Positions 20,986-32,968 are shown, numbered from the stretch's first letter. The stretch: 64,000 bases of DNA from Thereva unica (GCA_949987705.1 OX465284.1:67751470-67815469), one strand, 5' to 3'. Notes: generated by a model not told the origin, from the sequence alone. Numbers and translations are program-made.

Positions 20986-21080
20986 TCAAATTCCATTGTG
21001 GGCGTACTGTCAGGCAAAAATAAATTATTTTCAACCCTTAAGGTGTTAAAACTACCCCTACAATATAGTTCATTGAAACC

Positions 21081-21104
21081 TGGGGCGGGCGGGGGGGGGG
21101 GGGG
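21081..21104 (+). repeat. G-rich run
   Basis: A GGGG-C-GGG-C run of G, about 23 bases, could form a quadruplex or be an assembly-sensitive homopolymer. It borders the mariner relic. Confidence 0.7.
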
Positions 21105-23714
21105 AACATGCTACCACTCCTGATTCAAAAAGCAAAAGTTGACTATGTGTTATCCACCCGGTTCCGTGACATTATTTGGGGATTAGTAATAAGAGTGGGT
21201 TTCTTAGAGTGGGCTGCTAACCCTCAGCCAAACCGACTTAAAAGTTTGCTTAAGGAGCAGAACATTCATGATTCGGTATATTGAGAGTATTGTTAGTACA
21301 CTGGTACAGTATCCATGAAAGTAGGATATGCGATTGCATAAGTACAGAGTGATAAGTAAAATTCTACCAAAAAATGCCCAACAGTTTCGCCGTCCCTTAC
21401 AACCCATTCAATTTTCTGTTAGTCTCACTTAAACCTAGCGTCAGCCAGTTTTATAAATTCAGCATATTACATCCTCTATAAGCACATGGTTCTGTCTACA
21501 TAAGAGCTGTTCCGTTCTTGGCTGCTCTATGTAACTTTCGGTTCATTCGAAAATCAAAAACCGACCGACCTATATTCCTATCACTGATTTAAAAAATAAT
21601 TAACATTTTTTTAATAAAAATTTGTTGGAATTTCAATCTCCTTTAAGCAGCCCCAATCATATTTTTGCTCTAGGCCCTGCAAGGTAGTAGTACGTTAGTA
21701 AAAGAGCGCTTTCTACGATTCTTACCAGTAAAATAAATGCGTCATGAATGATGGCATCAATTAAATTGTTTGTTGTAAATAATATTTTCCCAAAATATGC
21801 ACCGCATAATGAAAAACTTTGTTGCCCGTACGGGAAAGCCAGTAAAATTAGCTTGGCATTCAACGTGGTAAGTGCCTTGCTTGGCAATAAATAAAATAAA
21901 AATAAATTAATTTTTTCCAATTATTTCCTTTCGAAATGGTGATTGGAGACTCTCATTCCCCATGGAAACAGCGTATTTGAATTTTCCTTTTGATTTGGCG
22001 CAGCCTCTACTTGCCTGTAGCGCTGCATTTGGAAAAGTAAAACTTTTACTCCAGCTTACCGTCCCTCATTTGGATGCCATACAGGTATTTTAAGGCTGTA
22101 CTCGTGCATGCTTGTTTCAAGGTAAGAACGGGCGAGTTTTATTTTTACTCGGGTGCTCTCTTGGAGTTTCTAAAAATATCTGGGTTTCAGGATTGTGCTT
22201 TTTTCACGGTCAAATGCCAATCAAATAAAGGAATCTTTAAAAACGGCCATGTCGGATCAGATCTGTGCATTTTGTCTATTTAAACTCACAGATGTCTAGA
22301 TAGGACAATCATTTCAGAGAAAAGTAGGTTATGGGTTTCCATTCTCAGGACTAAAATTTACTAATATTGACATGAGTTTAAACTACAGCTGTTGAAGTCA
22401 ACTTTTTATAGTTATGGTGTTGTAGAACATCAGCATTATTTTATCATAAATGTTTTATCTCCTTCCAATACAAACGAGTTGATAATTAAAAATCGCAAAA
22501 TTAATGAAATTCGTTCACGAATCGTTAAAGCGGAAATGAACGCCGCCGAAACACAAACTTCATCGCTGGATAAATGGGAAATGAAGGAATGTTTTTATTA
22601 ATGAAGGAGACTCCATCACAGAATGATGCTTTTCAGCAACCCAAATTGAATGCAGGCGCCGTATTTATGAATGCATGGCGGCAGTAAATGCACAGCTCAC
22701 GCGACATGAACTTGCAAATTAACCAAAACGCTTTTATATTTGGATCCGAGCGCTGTGTGCAAACTAGACGGAACCATCTTGTTAATCGCTGCTCCTCAAA
22801 TGAACATTAAGACAGAAAAAACAAAACATAAATTATTGATGTTCATTGCTTTTATTTTTATACTTTATATATTATATACAATACATTCACATTATAATAC
22901 AACTACAGTAAAGGCTGTTTTTTATTTACTGTTTTTTTCTTTTATTTTATTTTTCATCTACAAGATTTTTTTTATATATATATCGGATGTGTGCTCACTC
23001 ACAACACACTCTTAAATAGTAAAAATTTATGATACTTAAGTCTAGTTGTGTACTTTATATTATAAATAATGCGTTATTACAATAATATCAATGAAAATAA
23101 ATAAGTTTAACATAAGAAGTACCTCAATCCGTAACCGCAGCTCAAAAAAGGAATTTTGGGGGGATGTGCATATTAAGGAGGGCTTACAATGAATGTGTGT
23201 GTGCTGTACTCAGACTTTTATTTCTTTACAATTTATCTTCTTTTCAACTCTCATGCAGTAGACGCAAATGCGAAGTGTGGCATTGAAGGACGGAATCAAA
23301 CGGGTTCTTGTAATGTATGCCAGATACTTGATTCGTTATTGATTCACTGCCCTAATAGCAATCGCATAATGTCAATAATACAGATGGTGTGCCTGGTCGA
23401 ACCGGATGATCACTACTTAGAGTTAGTCTTATTAACTAGAATTGACAATCGCTTACTCGTATGTCATTGATAAGGTGTTGCAACGTTTGTGCTAAGAAAT
23501 TCATTAGTTCGACAGTACGATAAAAGCTTGGATGGAAAACCAAGGGTCGAATACTAACCGAAGAAATTTCTAGGATATTTGACTGAACATGCGAAGAGAT
23601 TCGGATGCGTTTCAATGCTCCATCTGTGGATACTTTTTTTGTAGCAAGAGATGGTGTAAGGATATGAAGCGTTCCAAAACCAATATTAAAAGAGTGATTG
23701 TTTCTGTTTGTCAT
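21105..23714. other. Unassigned non-coding stretch
   Basis: No supported gene. The part at about 21250-21390 is weakly similar to 10400-10510 in the Helitron. AT-rich runs occur at 22840-23010. Open frames of 60-93 codons here show no recognisable domains. Confidence 0.4.
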
Positions 23715-23716
23715 TA

Positions 23717-24050
23717 GGCCCCCATCCACGGTCAAACAAATCGTCAAATTCCTGGCCAACATCGAAAAAATTGCAAGTGTGCGTGTATAAAATACAAGTT
23801 TTCGAAGTTGGCCGCTGTTTGAAGAAAATATTCGTCTGGTTTAATATTTCCTTCAAACAGCTTAAATGTGTGTGTGAGTTTTGCCTGTGTGCCATGTAAA
23901 GTTCGCTTTGTTTACAATAGATTATATGAAATGTCGCTCGGGATGTTTGAAGAAGTTTTCCTCGTTGATGGCCAAAAATGTCAAAGCATAAATGTGTGCG
24001 CTGTTTGTCGAAAATTGGTTTGACGATTTGTTTGACCGTGGATGGGGGCC
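23717..24050. mobile_element. 334-bp MITE with perfect 32-bp TIRs and TA flanks
   Basis: The tip GGCCCCCATCCACGGTCAAA and its continuation to 23748 are repeated exactly, inverted, at 24019-24050. TA lies on both sides (23715-23716 and 24051-24052), as expected for Tc1/mariner-type insertion. The interior has a second hairpin (GCTGTTTGAAG / CTTCAAACAGC) but no coding sequence. Perfect ends suggest recent mobility. Confidence 0.9.
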
Positions 24051-24052
24051 TA

Positions 24053-24599
24053 TTGATTCGGAAGTTTCAAAGATATTGGTATTCTCGGACATTTTGGGCG
24101 GCAAAACGTTTAGTTCAAATGGTATTGTTCAAAAACACTTAGCTAAGCATATTAATAAGAAAGATCAGATGTTCTATGATCTATTACCAGAATGGAGTAT
24201 TTAGGACTAGTTAATCCAGTTAGTTTTCTCCAACTCACTAACAAGGGTGAGAAAGGTAATGCCATAATGTGAATGTGCCATAATTTTTGCAAATGGCATC
24301 AAATGTCGTTGTAATGGCGTCAAATGACGTCAAAGGTCGTTACCGTTTGACATTTATGCTGTAGGCTGTTATAGAAGCTTTATTTGTTTACTCCAGACGG
24401 TGATCCCTCCTATACGTAAAAAAGTTCCCAATATGCATTTTCTTAGTTTCTCGGGCACGAAAAGGAGGGGAAATTTTCATGTCACCTCGTACACAGAAGT
24501 TCCCGAAATCCCTGCTGTTGACTGCATAAAAAGTTCAGTTTGGAGCAGCTGTCAAATTGATGCCAGAGTAGCCAATCAAAACAATTGAATAGCATCATT
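24053..24599. other. Unassigned non-coding stretch
   Basis: No gene recognised. TGACGTCAAA-type motifs recur near 24310-24345. Confidence 0.35.
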
Positions 24600-24880
24600 T
24601 TTTTTAAATTAATGTTTATTTTTAATAAGCCAAAGTATTTTCCGAATAATTCATTCATTCACAAATAAATTTTTCGATTTTTCCTGTTTTCGATTTGACA
24701 GCTGTCAATAGAAAAAGAAGAGGATTTTGCTTGACCCATTTTACACATCCACCAAATTTGTAGGAGAGGCCAAAGCAGCAAAATTCTTCTTCCTCTTCTT
24801 TTGACAGTTCTTAAATTGAAAACTGCAAAATATTCGGAAAATACTTGGAAATATTAAAAAATAAACCTTAATTTTTAGGA
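24600..24880. mobile_element. Imperfect palindromic (foldback-like) element
   Basis: The left arm (TTTATTTTTAATAAGCCAAA, AGTATTTTCCGAATA, TTTGACAG, AAGAAGAGG) is matched by the inverted right arm (CCTCTTC, CTGTCAA, TATTCGGAAAATACT, AAAAAATAAACC). The arms are over 90 bp long with many differences. No target duplication was fixed and no protein is encoded. Confidence 0.6.
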
Positions 24881-25759
24881 AAATAACATTTCGTTCCTAT
24901 TCAACTGTTTTTTATTGGTACATAGTATATATTTCTTCTTCTAAAATTGACATTCGTATCTAACCCCTAAAATCGGAATTTGGAGCAAAGTTGAGCAGAA
25001 AGGTGTTTTTGGAGATCGTTGATATTTTCTCATTTTTTCTGCTGTGACGTTAATTTGACAGTTACTCCCAAATGAGCTGCTCTGAACTTTTTAAGTAGTC
25101 ATCGAACATACTTTCTGTCACATTTCACGACTTGAAAGAAACGCGTGGCTACACATATTCAACTTTTTTCTTTCAACTTTGAAGTTTAGCTAAAAAAATG
25201 AGCTCATTTTATTGTCGGTGGTACCTTCATATTTCCACATAAGCACACTCATATAAAAGCGCCAAAACGTGTGACTTGAACGAAAATTTACCTGCCATTC
25301 TGAGCTTCGGCCTATTCTCCTTTTCAGTTGAGCCTCTTTCTAACTTTGTATTGGAGTGACAGAGAAAAAGACGTTCCTTGCTCTACGAATTTGGTTTCGC
25401 AGAAAAAGTGAGAATTCTCAACACAGAGCAAATTGAAAGAGCACAGACCAGGGGACTTGAGAGAGATTTTTTCTGCTCCAGGTTGAGCTGGCTTAGTCAT
25501 CTCTGGACTCCCGGTAAATGCTAATTTCATATGTCAAAAGCAACTGCCCCTTGTCAAGTCAAACTAAAACGCTTACGATGTGCTGAAAATGATTTCTTCA
25601 TTTGGTGCATTACTACAATAATTGGAAGAGTTTCATAAACCATTTAATCATTTCATTAATTTTAGGTAATTATTTTTGGACACAAATGATTTTTAGGTCA
25701 TGTTCTTCTTGATTTCCGCGAAATATTTAAGATTTTTTTTTTTCTTACTTTGCCTTTTT
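24881..25759. other. Unassigned non-coding stretch
   Basis: No gene or repeat boundary could be supported. Confidence 0.35.
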
Positions 25760-26226
25760 ACCTCATTTATGACTAGGTTCAACTTATGTTAGGTTCAAAC
25801 TAGGTTCAGCCCAGGTTCAGCCCAGGTTCAACCTAGGTTCAAACTAACTTCAGCCTAGGTTTAACCTAGGATCAACCCAGTCATAAACCGGGTTGAGTTG
25901 AAACTGGATCCACTCAACCCAACTCAGCTCTTCTATCTAAGTCGAGTTTTTATTTCGCCTCATATACGCGGGATGAGTTGAAATTGGCTTGAAGTGACAT
26001 TTATTTTATTTGTTTACCATCCGTGAAGCGAAGGCCGAAGGCGTTAGTTTTGTGTTCGGTGTTTTTGCTTGCACAGGAACAAAAATTTATTTAGTTCTGA
26101 ATTTTTACGTATCTCTAAATGAGAACTCTATTTCAACACAAAGTGGACTCTTCTCGACATCATATACAGTGGTCGAAATTTCAACTCAACCTCGACTCAA
26201 CTTTTCAACCAAGTCATAAACGGGGT
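25760..26226. mobile_element. TIR element with subterminal tandem repeats
   Basis: The left end ACCTCATTTATGACTAGGTT and the right end (reverse complement ACCCCGTTTATGACTTGGTT) are inverted copies. Next to the left end lies a tandem array of an 11-bp unit, and GTTGAGTTGAAA motifs recur inverted in both halves. This layout resembles a non-autonomous DNA transposon with repeated binding motifs. No target duplication is clear. Confidence 0.55.
25774..25882 (+). repeat. Tandem array of an 11-bp unit (AGGTTCAACCT)
   Basis: About nine or ten diverged copies of AGGTTCA(A/G)CC(T/C) follow one another. Each copy is itself partly palindromic. Confidence 0.85.
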
Positions 26227-27125
26227 ATTTATTCACACTTTCAACTTTACAAAGAAAGCACTCGGGATCACGTGTGGAGTAAACAAATGGTGGGATTTTT
26301 TAAATCTGCTCTGGTATGTTGTGGAATATTTAAAAGGGGGGGAGAGAGGATTAGTTAGACTCAAAACACAATGTTATTTGACGCCATTTGTAAAAAATAT
26401 TATAGGTCTGTCTCTTTACTTCCCGTGCAATAATTTTTTGGGTAAAAACTTTCTCATGTGATGGGAGAAATAACGACAAAGTGAAGAGACAGTTATCGTG
26501 CAAGTTCATTAAAAATAAGAAGAAGAAGCATATTTTGAAGTTGTTTAGATATTTGACACTTATGCAAGAAAAGTGGCCGACATATACAGCGAAAATTATT
26601 TGGGTAAGTACATACTGGAGGGAAAGCTGTGACGTCAGCAAATGTTTTTGTTGTACGAAAAAGTAAAGAAACGGAAATAAAAGGTCCTTATGGGACATTC
26701 ACATTATGACATTAGTTCTGCCCCACCTTATATGAAGGCAACCTGTTTCTAAATTGCATCAGTAGGTATCACGATATTCCGCTGCATTGACACGATTACT
26801 CATTTATCTCATCAATAAGTCCAGTGTGTGATCATCCGATTCGTTTACATATCTCAGGAGCATTCTGTATAGTGTAACTAATAACAACGCATTACAGTAA
26901 TCACGCTATATTATAAGCAATTTTCGGTGTGGATAATGTCTTAGCACTTACTATATACAATTTTTTTGTTATAACGATTTTGAATCTTTCATTTTTAATC
27001 ATTTGTCATTCACAAAACTAGCACGAAATATAAGTTATCTACATTTTACTGAATCAACAGTTGAATGTTGAAGATTGATGATGGAGCTGATGAAGCGATA
27101 ACGGAAAATAGAGGAAGGGTGCATA
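26227..27125 (-). other. Candidate 3' UTR and downstream flank of Lim1
   Basis: This sequence follows the Lim1 stop codon on the minus strand. An ATTAAA is present at 26994-26999, about 130 bases after the stop, as a possible poly(A) signal; no AATAAA was seen nearby. Where the transcript ends is not known. Confidence 0.4.
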
Positions 27126-27689
27126 TTACCAAACAAGTCCTTCATTTTGCATATTTTGAGGTTCAGAGAAATTTCCAGAACTCATAAATTCCGGTGATCC
27201 ACTTCTAGGGCCGCCAGCGCCCATAATATGCTCTGGCGGAGGACCATTACTAGCAGCGTTAACTGATTGTCCTCCTGATTGATTAATAAAATTTGATTCT
27301 GGAGTTAGGCTGAATTCGTTTACCATTGGTATTGGCCCAGCATGATCCATGGGTCCACCTGAACAAATTTACACACGATTAGATTGATTGAGTTATTTTA
27401 GTAATGGTTTGAATAGTTTACCAGGAGCATTGAAAGGCATTGGTCCACCTGGATGTCCCGGAAAGAATGGACCATCATGCGGATGGAACGGCGGTCCTCC
27501 ATATCCAAATTCAAATTTGCCATCAGCTGCGAAATATGGAAATCCTGGTGGACCATCATCTAGGCCGCCCGGTGAAAGGTTCATCGGAAAACCTCGCATT
27601 TTTCTTGCTCCGCCAAAGAACGGACCACGGCCCATACTTGTTAGTTGCTTTAATCTCCTTTCTTTCGACCGTTTATTTTGGAACCATAC
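27126..27689 (-). CDS. Lim1: LIM-homeobox protein Lim1 (Lhx1/5 type), last two coding exons
   Basis: This is the only host gene seen. The first exon (27689-27422) follows the acceptor TTGCAG at 27695-27690. It opens with the end of homeodomain helix 3, VWFQNKRSKERRLKQL, the DNA-contacting segment. A Gly/Pro/Phe-rich tail follows (GGARKMRGFPMNLSPGGLDD). The donor GTAAAC begins at 27421, and a 63-bp intron ends in TTCAG at 27359. The last exon (27358-27126) continues in frame with GGPMDHAGPIPMVNEF and ends in TAA, giving 166 residues in all. Lim1 proteins are nuclear transcription factors of nervous system and appendage patterning. The LIM domains and most of the homeodomain must lie on exons at higher coordinates; none was found in the window. 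Lys replaces the common second Arg in WFQNRR, a variant also known in other LIM-homeodomain proteins. Assignment rests on remembered Lim1 C-terminal sequence. Confidence 0.85.
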
Positions 27690-28039
27690 CTGCAATAAAA
27701 AATAATTTTTTTTATTTAATAATTTTAAAATGTAATAAAATAGAAAAGATTGGATGAATTTCAGAAGAATATTGTGATGGTTTCTCGCGCCATATATTGA
27801 TTAGAATTTAAACGAATGGTAATAGAAGTTGTTAATTTTCTCGAAGTCAGTTTAAAAGGGTTCAGCGAATGTCAGCGATGAAAGGGTTCTAAGTGATCAA
27901 AGCGATTTAAAGTGACTTAAAGGAATTAAAGAGTGAATTAGAAAGTAATAAATAGAAGTTATTAGCGGCGACCCTCGGGCCTGTGTAGTTTACAATAAAA
28001 ACACCAGCTTCTTTCTTCTCACAGATAAATAGTCGAGAG
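27690..28039. other. Intron sequence with a repeat block
   Basis: Start of the large upstream Lim1 intron. The block 27835-27975 resembles 44996-45150. Confidence 0.5.
27835..27975 (+). repeat. Interspersed block shared with 45.0 kb
   Basis: GCGATGAAAG, GATCAAAG.GA, AAAGTGACTTAAAG and GTGAATTA.AA occur in the same order and orientation at 44996-45150. The blocks look like the leader or LTR of a retroelement, but no coding partner is attached. Confidence 0.6.
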
Positions 28040-29190
28040 GCCTGGCAGTGGTGAAGATACAGATTAACAGGGGCAGCAAGAGCATGATTATCTTATGCTC
28101 GGCATACCTTCCCTACAACTCCAGGGACCCACCACCATCCAAAGAACTGAAGGATATCATGGGTTACTCTAACAGGAGCGGCCACGGATCCTACCTTCGA
28201 CAACGGAGATGTGAGGTTGTAGTCATCACGCTACCCGCTCCACACGTTGCCACTTACGTGGGGGACTGGCGGGTCTCAGATAAGCCATCGTGCATAAACC
28301 ATACACACATTTACTTTATGGTTGGTGAGTCTTTGGAAAGAGTGAGTGCCTATAGAAATCCTAGATATACATATGAACTGGACAGACTTTCGGGCGAACT
28401 CAGTAGCGTATTAAAGTGCACTCAAACAAATCTACGATGGATATAGAACTATCCGCGGACTTCCTTACGGAGGCGGTTACTGCTGTTACAACAATAACTG
28501 CCCCGTTCTGATGAGGACGCGTAACAGGAAAACTCCATGGCGGAACAACGAGCTCTGCGAGTTGAGATCCTCTAAGAGGAAACTTTTCAACGCAGGCAAG
28601 AAGAGTGGCAACTTGAAGAGTTATAACAGCTCGCTAACCACCTATAATAGGTCGATCAGACGGGCTAAAAGAAATAGCTGGGGGGTTTCAACAAGAGTGT
28701 CGAAGACGTCAGTAACAATCCACAAGCTTTATCAAAGGGCTTATCAGGAGATCTTGGTAATATCAGGTGAACCGATGGCTCTTTCACAGTCTAGGTAAGA
28801 AACCTTGGTAATAAGCACACTTCCCAGGCAGGCACAACCATTTATTCAAATGGGAATACAATCTCTGTTGGGCAGCCAACAGATCCACTTTCTAAACTGA
28901 CCAAAGCTGCCTGGACAGAAGCAACCACCGTGTGTAACTATTAGGGAGGCGATTAGATCGTTCAAACCATTGTCACTGGGGCCATCCGCACTTCCCCGAC
29001 GGTGGCGGTGGAGACCCTTCTCAATCTGTCACCCCTCCACCTTGGAGTAGAGAAGCCCGCCATAAAGGCGATGCTGCGGCTGAAAAGGAATGGTCATCTG
29101 GGCGCTGGCCTTGGGCGAGGATACTCTATAATAATCAACATCATCAACGATTTCAGAAGCGAGGATGCCATCGAATTGCATGTCCTTTAG
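28040..29190 (+). pseudogene. I/LOA-like LINE fragment, endonuclease region
   Basis: Plus-strand pieces read VKIQINRGSKSMIILCSAYL and PPPSKELKDIMGYSN. Then come WRVSDKPSC, HIYFMVGESLERV and YRNPR, all typical of the endonuclease half of fly I/LOA/Jockey-type LINEs. At 28511-28798, TPWRNNELCELRSSKRKLFN and IRRAKRNSW mark the linker to the reverse transcriptase. A final piece at 29002-29190 (LSPLHLGVEKPAIKAMLRL) fits the region after it, so the reverse transcriptase itself is deleted. Several frameshifts are present. The same endonuclease blocks occur on the minus strand at 59851-60815. Confidence 0.7.
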
Positions 29191-30048
29191 AATCTCAAAA
29201 TTTGAGCAACCTTTTGTGCACATAGGCTAACCTGGACCAATTACTTTCCAGTTTAACCATACACGCAACATCACATTTTTCAACGTCAATCCTGGCTTCA
29301 CGAATGTTGTAAAGACTCATCATTCTTTGTCCACGATCATTCAAGTTTCCAATTGTTGTACGTGATCCATCACCAACTGACCCATCCAACCCACTTCATA
29401 ATTTTGGTGACGATGATATTCTGTGCTACCTTCGACAATATAAGACAACCACGCCTCATCATTTGTTTTTTTTTCTGGTGAGCTACTATTATAGGTACTC
29501 TCCTCAACTCAACAGGAACATCGAACTCTTTCTTGCAAGGGACACCATCAAATCGTCAGTCACAATGCCTGGGAGTTTTTAGTATGTAGATGCAAGTTAC
29601 TCCTAGAACCAGCAGCTTGGCTACCATCTACAAGACCTGCTTTTAGCTTATTTTTGAATACAATTCTTTTATCTGGACTGGCTTGTTCAGATCGTACAAA
29701 TACAGCCCTGACACATTTTCTAGAATTTCATAAACTTTTTGATTAGACGACCAGAGCTTTTACATAAAAATTATTATAAGGAAAGCAAGCGAACTATTTC
29801 CGCGCACCTAGGTGTTCATAAAGTGGTTTTGACCGTATACAAACAATTTTTTCACAAGCCTGTACAGCGTTCTTCGCTCTTCGTAATAATATTGCACAAG
29901 ACACCGCAAATTTTTCATTATTTTCCTCCATTTTCAAACACAAAAAACTTTCCAATCACCAATTTCGATTGTTTAAACTCAAACCAGCACTCGAACTGTT
30001 AACTTTTAAAGGAGCGTTTAGTGGTGTCGCTGAGATCGTGACTTATAT
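29191..30048. other. Unassigned stretch, possible LINE remnant on minus
   Basis: The minus-strand frame 29195-29389 (VGDGSRTTIGNLNDRGQRMM) faintly resembles a LINE endonuclease block, without firm support. CTTCGACAATATAAGACAA at about 29432 recurs near 61930. Confidence 0.35.
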
Positions 30049-30980
30049 GGGTGATTGTCATGAAATGGGAGTTTTTGAGATTTGAACAAAAATTTGTGAA
30101 CAAAAAAAAAGTGCTGAAAAAAAATTTTCTCATGTGTTTTCAACAGTATTTTGAAGTACTTTCTGTATATTTCCACATAAATACACACGAGGTATAGACA
30201 GTGAGAAGTTTATATCGAAAAGCCGAAATTATATGGCTTCGGAGGCGACAATTACGGTAGCGACATTTCATCGAAAAATCCGTCGCTTTCATGATCAATG
30301 AGAGCAAACAATTTTTCCGAAAATTTGCTTGCTCTACAAATGCAAACAAATATACCGAACCGAGTTAAAAGAGATTTGCAACACATATCACAACGAAAAC
30401 ACACATTTCGGAGGCGACAGTTTTTTTTTCTTCGATAATTTTCTTGAGGATTGCTCTCTTGTTTATAAATTGTTCACAGTCTAAACGTCCGGCGAATATA
30501 AACATTCATAAAGAAACTTGTGACGATTCGTTTTCACTACTTAGTGCCACTTGACAACCAATTTGTCGTTGCGTGTGCGCTATTCTTATAGTTTTTATTG
30601 AAATTTGCAACAAACAACAGTCAGAATGTAAACACTGACATCTAACTAAGCAGGTATCCGCCCGCGTAATACATACCGGTGATCAGTTTCGGAACACTGC
30701 TGCTATCGTTTGAGACCCTAGGCGCGCGGCAATAATGCACTGTTTTTCCGTAAACGTAGTGCCGTGACGTAAAAGCGGAAAATGGACAGGTTACGGAGGC
30801 GACATTTTCGGTGGTCGAAGGGCCGCCATTTTGTCCAAGAGTGCTTGCCGCGGGAGGCGATGAAGGAGAGAATGTTTATTACTGGATGGAGATTTTCACC
30901 CCAGAAAAAATTTGTTTGAGGCGTTGTAGCTAGAGAACAACGGCCAGCCAGCCACTACCCCCATTTCATGACAATCACCC
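30049..30980. mobile_element. 932-bp TIR element
   Basis: GGGTGATTGTCATGAAATGG at 30049 is repeated exactly, inverted, at the right end (30960-30980, 21 bp). Flanks are TTATAT on the left and ATATGC on the right, so ATAT or AT may be the target duplication. The interior carries several GGAGGCGACA motifs in one orientation and no transposase. Confidence 0.8.
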
Positions 30981-32968
30981 ATATGCAATTGACGCCATCT
31001 ATTAGGGAGCACCACTAGCTTTTCCCAAAACCGACATCAGCTCTAAGATATTTGTAGTGGATCACTCAACAATTTCAGGAGTGGCAAAGTAAACGTTGAC
31101 TTGTAAATTGTAATCAGTTATGCCTGATGATTTTTGTTTGAAATGAGTTTTTTTGTTTTGGTTTTATTCACCCTGAATAAAGCAATCAATTTCAGTGTAG
31201 GCACAAAGTTTTATTTTATGGTCGAAACTTTACAGGATTTCAACAAGAGCCTTTGCAGCTTTCAACCGTATACATTATTCCTGCCAGATTGAACAGAAAC
31301 TCAAACTGACCAGGAACAATGAGCGCGAAACACCGTGGGAACTTACACAACATCTTCTCGACCACGAACTGTTTACCTCATTGCTTGAATTCCTTCCCGT
31401 GCGCTGATTAGGAAAGTCGCTCGCAATTAGCCAGATTAAACATTTCTCGCTTAGCCCGTGATTGATTCGTTTTACACCGTAATGGTAAATTGAGCCTGCA
31501 ACCAACCGAATTCCACAAAAAACCATGGCCGAAAAGTGTTTTCTAATTTACGACCCTACGCCGCCGAGTTGTCACGGCGAGCATAAAGAGTTACCGGCTG
31601 ACTTCCTCTATTTTGTTGCTTTCTAACATCTCTCAAGTTTCATCTGTGACTTGAGGCAAAAAAATGGAATTTTGACATAATTTTCACTTTTTAACATTTT
31701 TAAAGGCTGCCCTCCTCGCGAGCAGCAAAAAATACTCCGCACGGCGCATTAACGCGCTTCTCCTCAAAGAACATTGCTGTGGCCGGTGAACATCACTCAT
31801 GGAACCATGGTTGAGGTGGTCGTCGAAACAGATCCCATAAGGCAGCCCCATAGAAGTGCTCGCTAGGACTTTTTTGTCGGGCTGCAGCCGTCCGTCGGGC
31901 GAGCACCTCTAACATAGTGCAGCATGCCATATTCAAATCATAAACTTGGGAAAAAGGTTTTCCTCAAAGCGTTTTATTGACTCTTTGAAATTTTAATGAT
32001 TGCCCAGAGATTATAAATTTTTATGTTGTTGAGGTCAATTATTGTCGATCTGTGGACAAGTCCGCTCCTGGCTGGCTGCGGTGCACAAGCGAAAAACGAC
32101 CTCATAAAATCAGTTGGGAAGATTTATATCGGCGGCTCCTACTTTGCCCCGTCTGCTTTGAAATTTTACGTGAGGCCCTCCTTGTCCGATTGGAGTTAAT
32201 TCCTCGGGTATGATTATATCGGATTGTCAAAGTGACAGCCATTTAGAAAGTTCACACTTGAATGTCCCAAAACTTTACGAAGAAGAGACATGGAAAAGGG
32301 AACTTTTACGATGCTGCAAACAAAGGGGATTGATTTAAAATTGCTAACAGTAAAAGTATTTCAATTTTTATTGTTGCGAGTGAAGAACGGTTTAAGGATT
32401 TTTGCTTGGCAATTTCGAGGTGACGTGGGTAGGATCAAATATAACTTCCATCTGAATCATTGCAGGCGAAACATTTTCTTCAATAGGACAAACAAAATCA
32501 TTTATGGGAAAACGGGATATTTCTATATAAAGGGTTAACGGGCCTCACGTTTAGACATGAATTTGTCGTAATAACCCACCGCTAGAGTTAAAAACTGGGA
32601 TATTTCTCAATTTGAAGGGGATGTCGATATTACGATCGCCATCTCTTTGTTTTTTAAGGATTTATAAAACGACCGTCGAGAAAAAAAGATTGGCTCTAAC
32701 CTAGGAGTTGCCACCATTTTGGACTAGGGAGCGAGAAGAGTTCTGCTGGAATTAAAGTGGAACGTAAAAAAAAGGGAAATCCTAAAGGAAGCTACAAAAA
32801 AGGAAAAGCCAGCAGACGCGTTAATAATTACATTAACAAGTCGGTCGACGTATGCGAACATTCTGTGAAAAGTCAGGTTGGATGCTTCCTTGAAGGAGCT
32901 TGGTGAGAAAGTCAGTCGCATTAGACGGACATAGAAGGGCGACCTTCTGACGACAAGACGGAGGACCT
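30981..32968. other. Unassigned intronic stretch
   Basis: No supported coding or RNA gene. Short open frames of 80-92 codons have no recognisable domains. Confidence 0.4.

Noticed and set aside
22840..23015. Hydrophobic plus-strand frame resembling a membrane peptide
   Set aside because: Low-complexity AT-rich DNA gives Phe/Ile/Leu-rich translations by chance.
23189..23470. Plus-strand frame of 93 codons with a hydrophobic start, like a small secreted protein
   Set aside because: No splice signals, relatives or recognisable domain; chance is as likely.
25774..25882. Possible CRISPR array
   Set aside because: The 11-bp units are contiguous, diverged and have no spacers; this is a eukaryotic tandem repeat.
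27388..27757. Plus-strand frames of 105 codons
   Set aside because: They are antisense to the Lim1 exon; the Gly/Pro-rich coding sequence leaves the other strand open.
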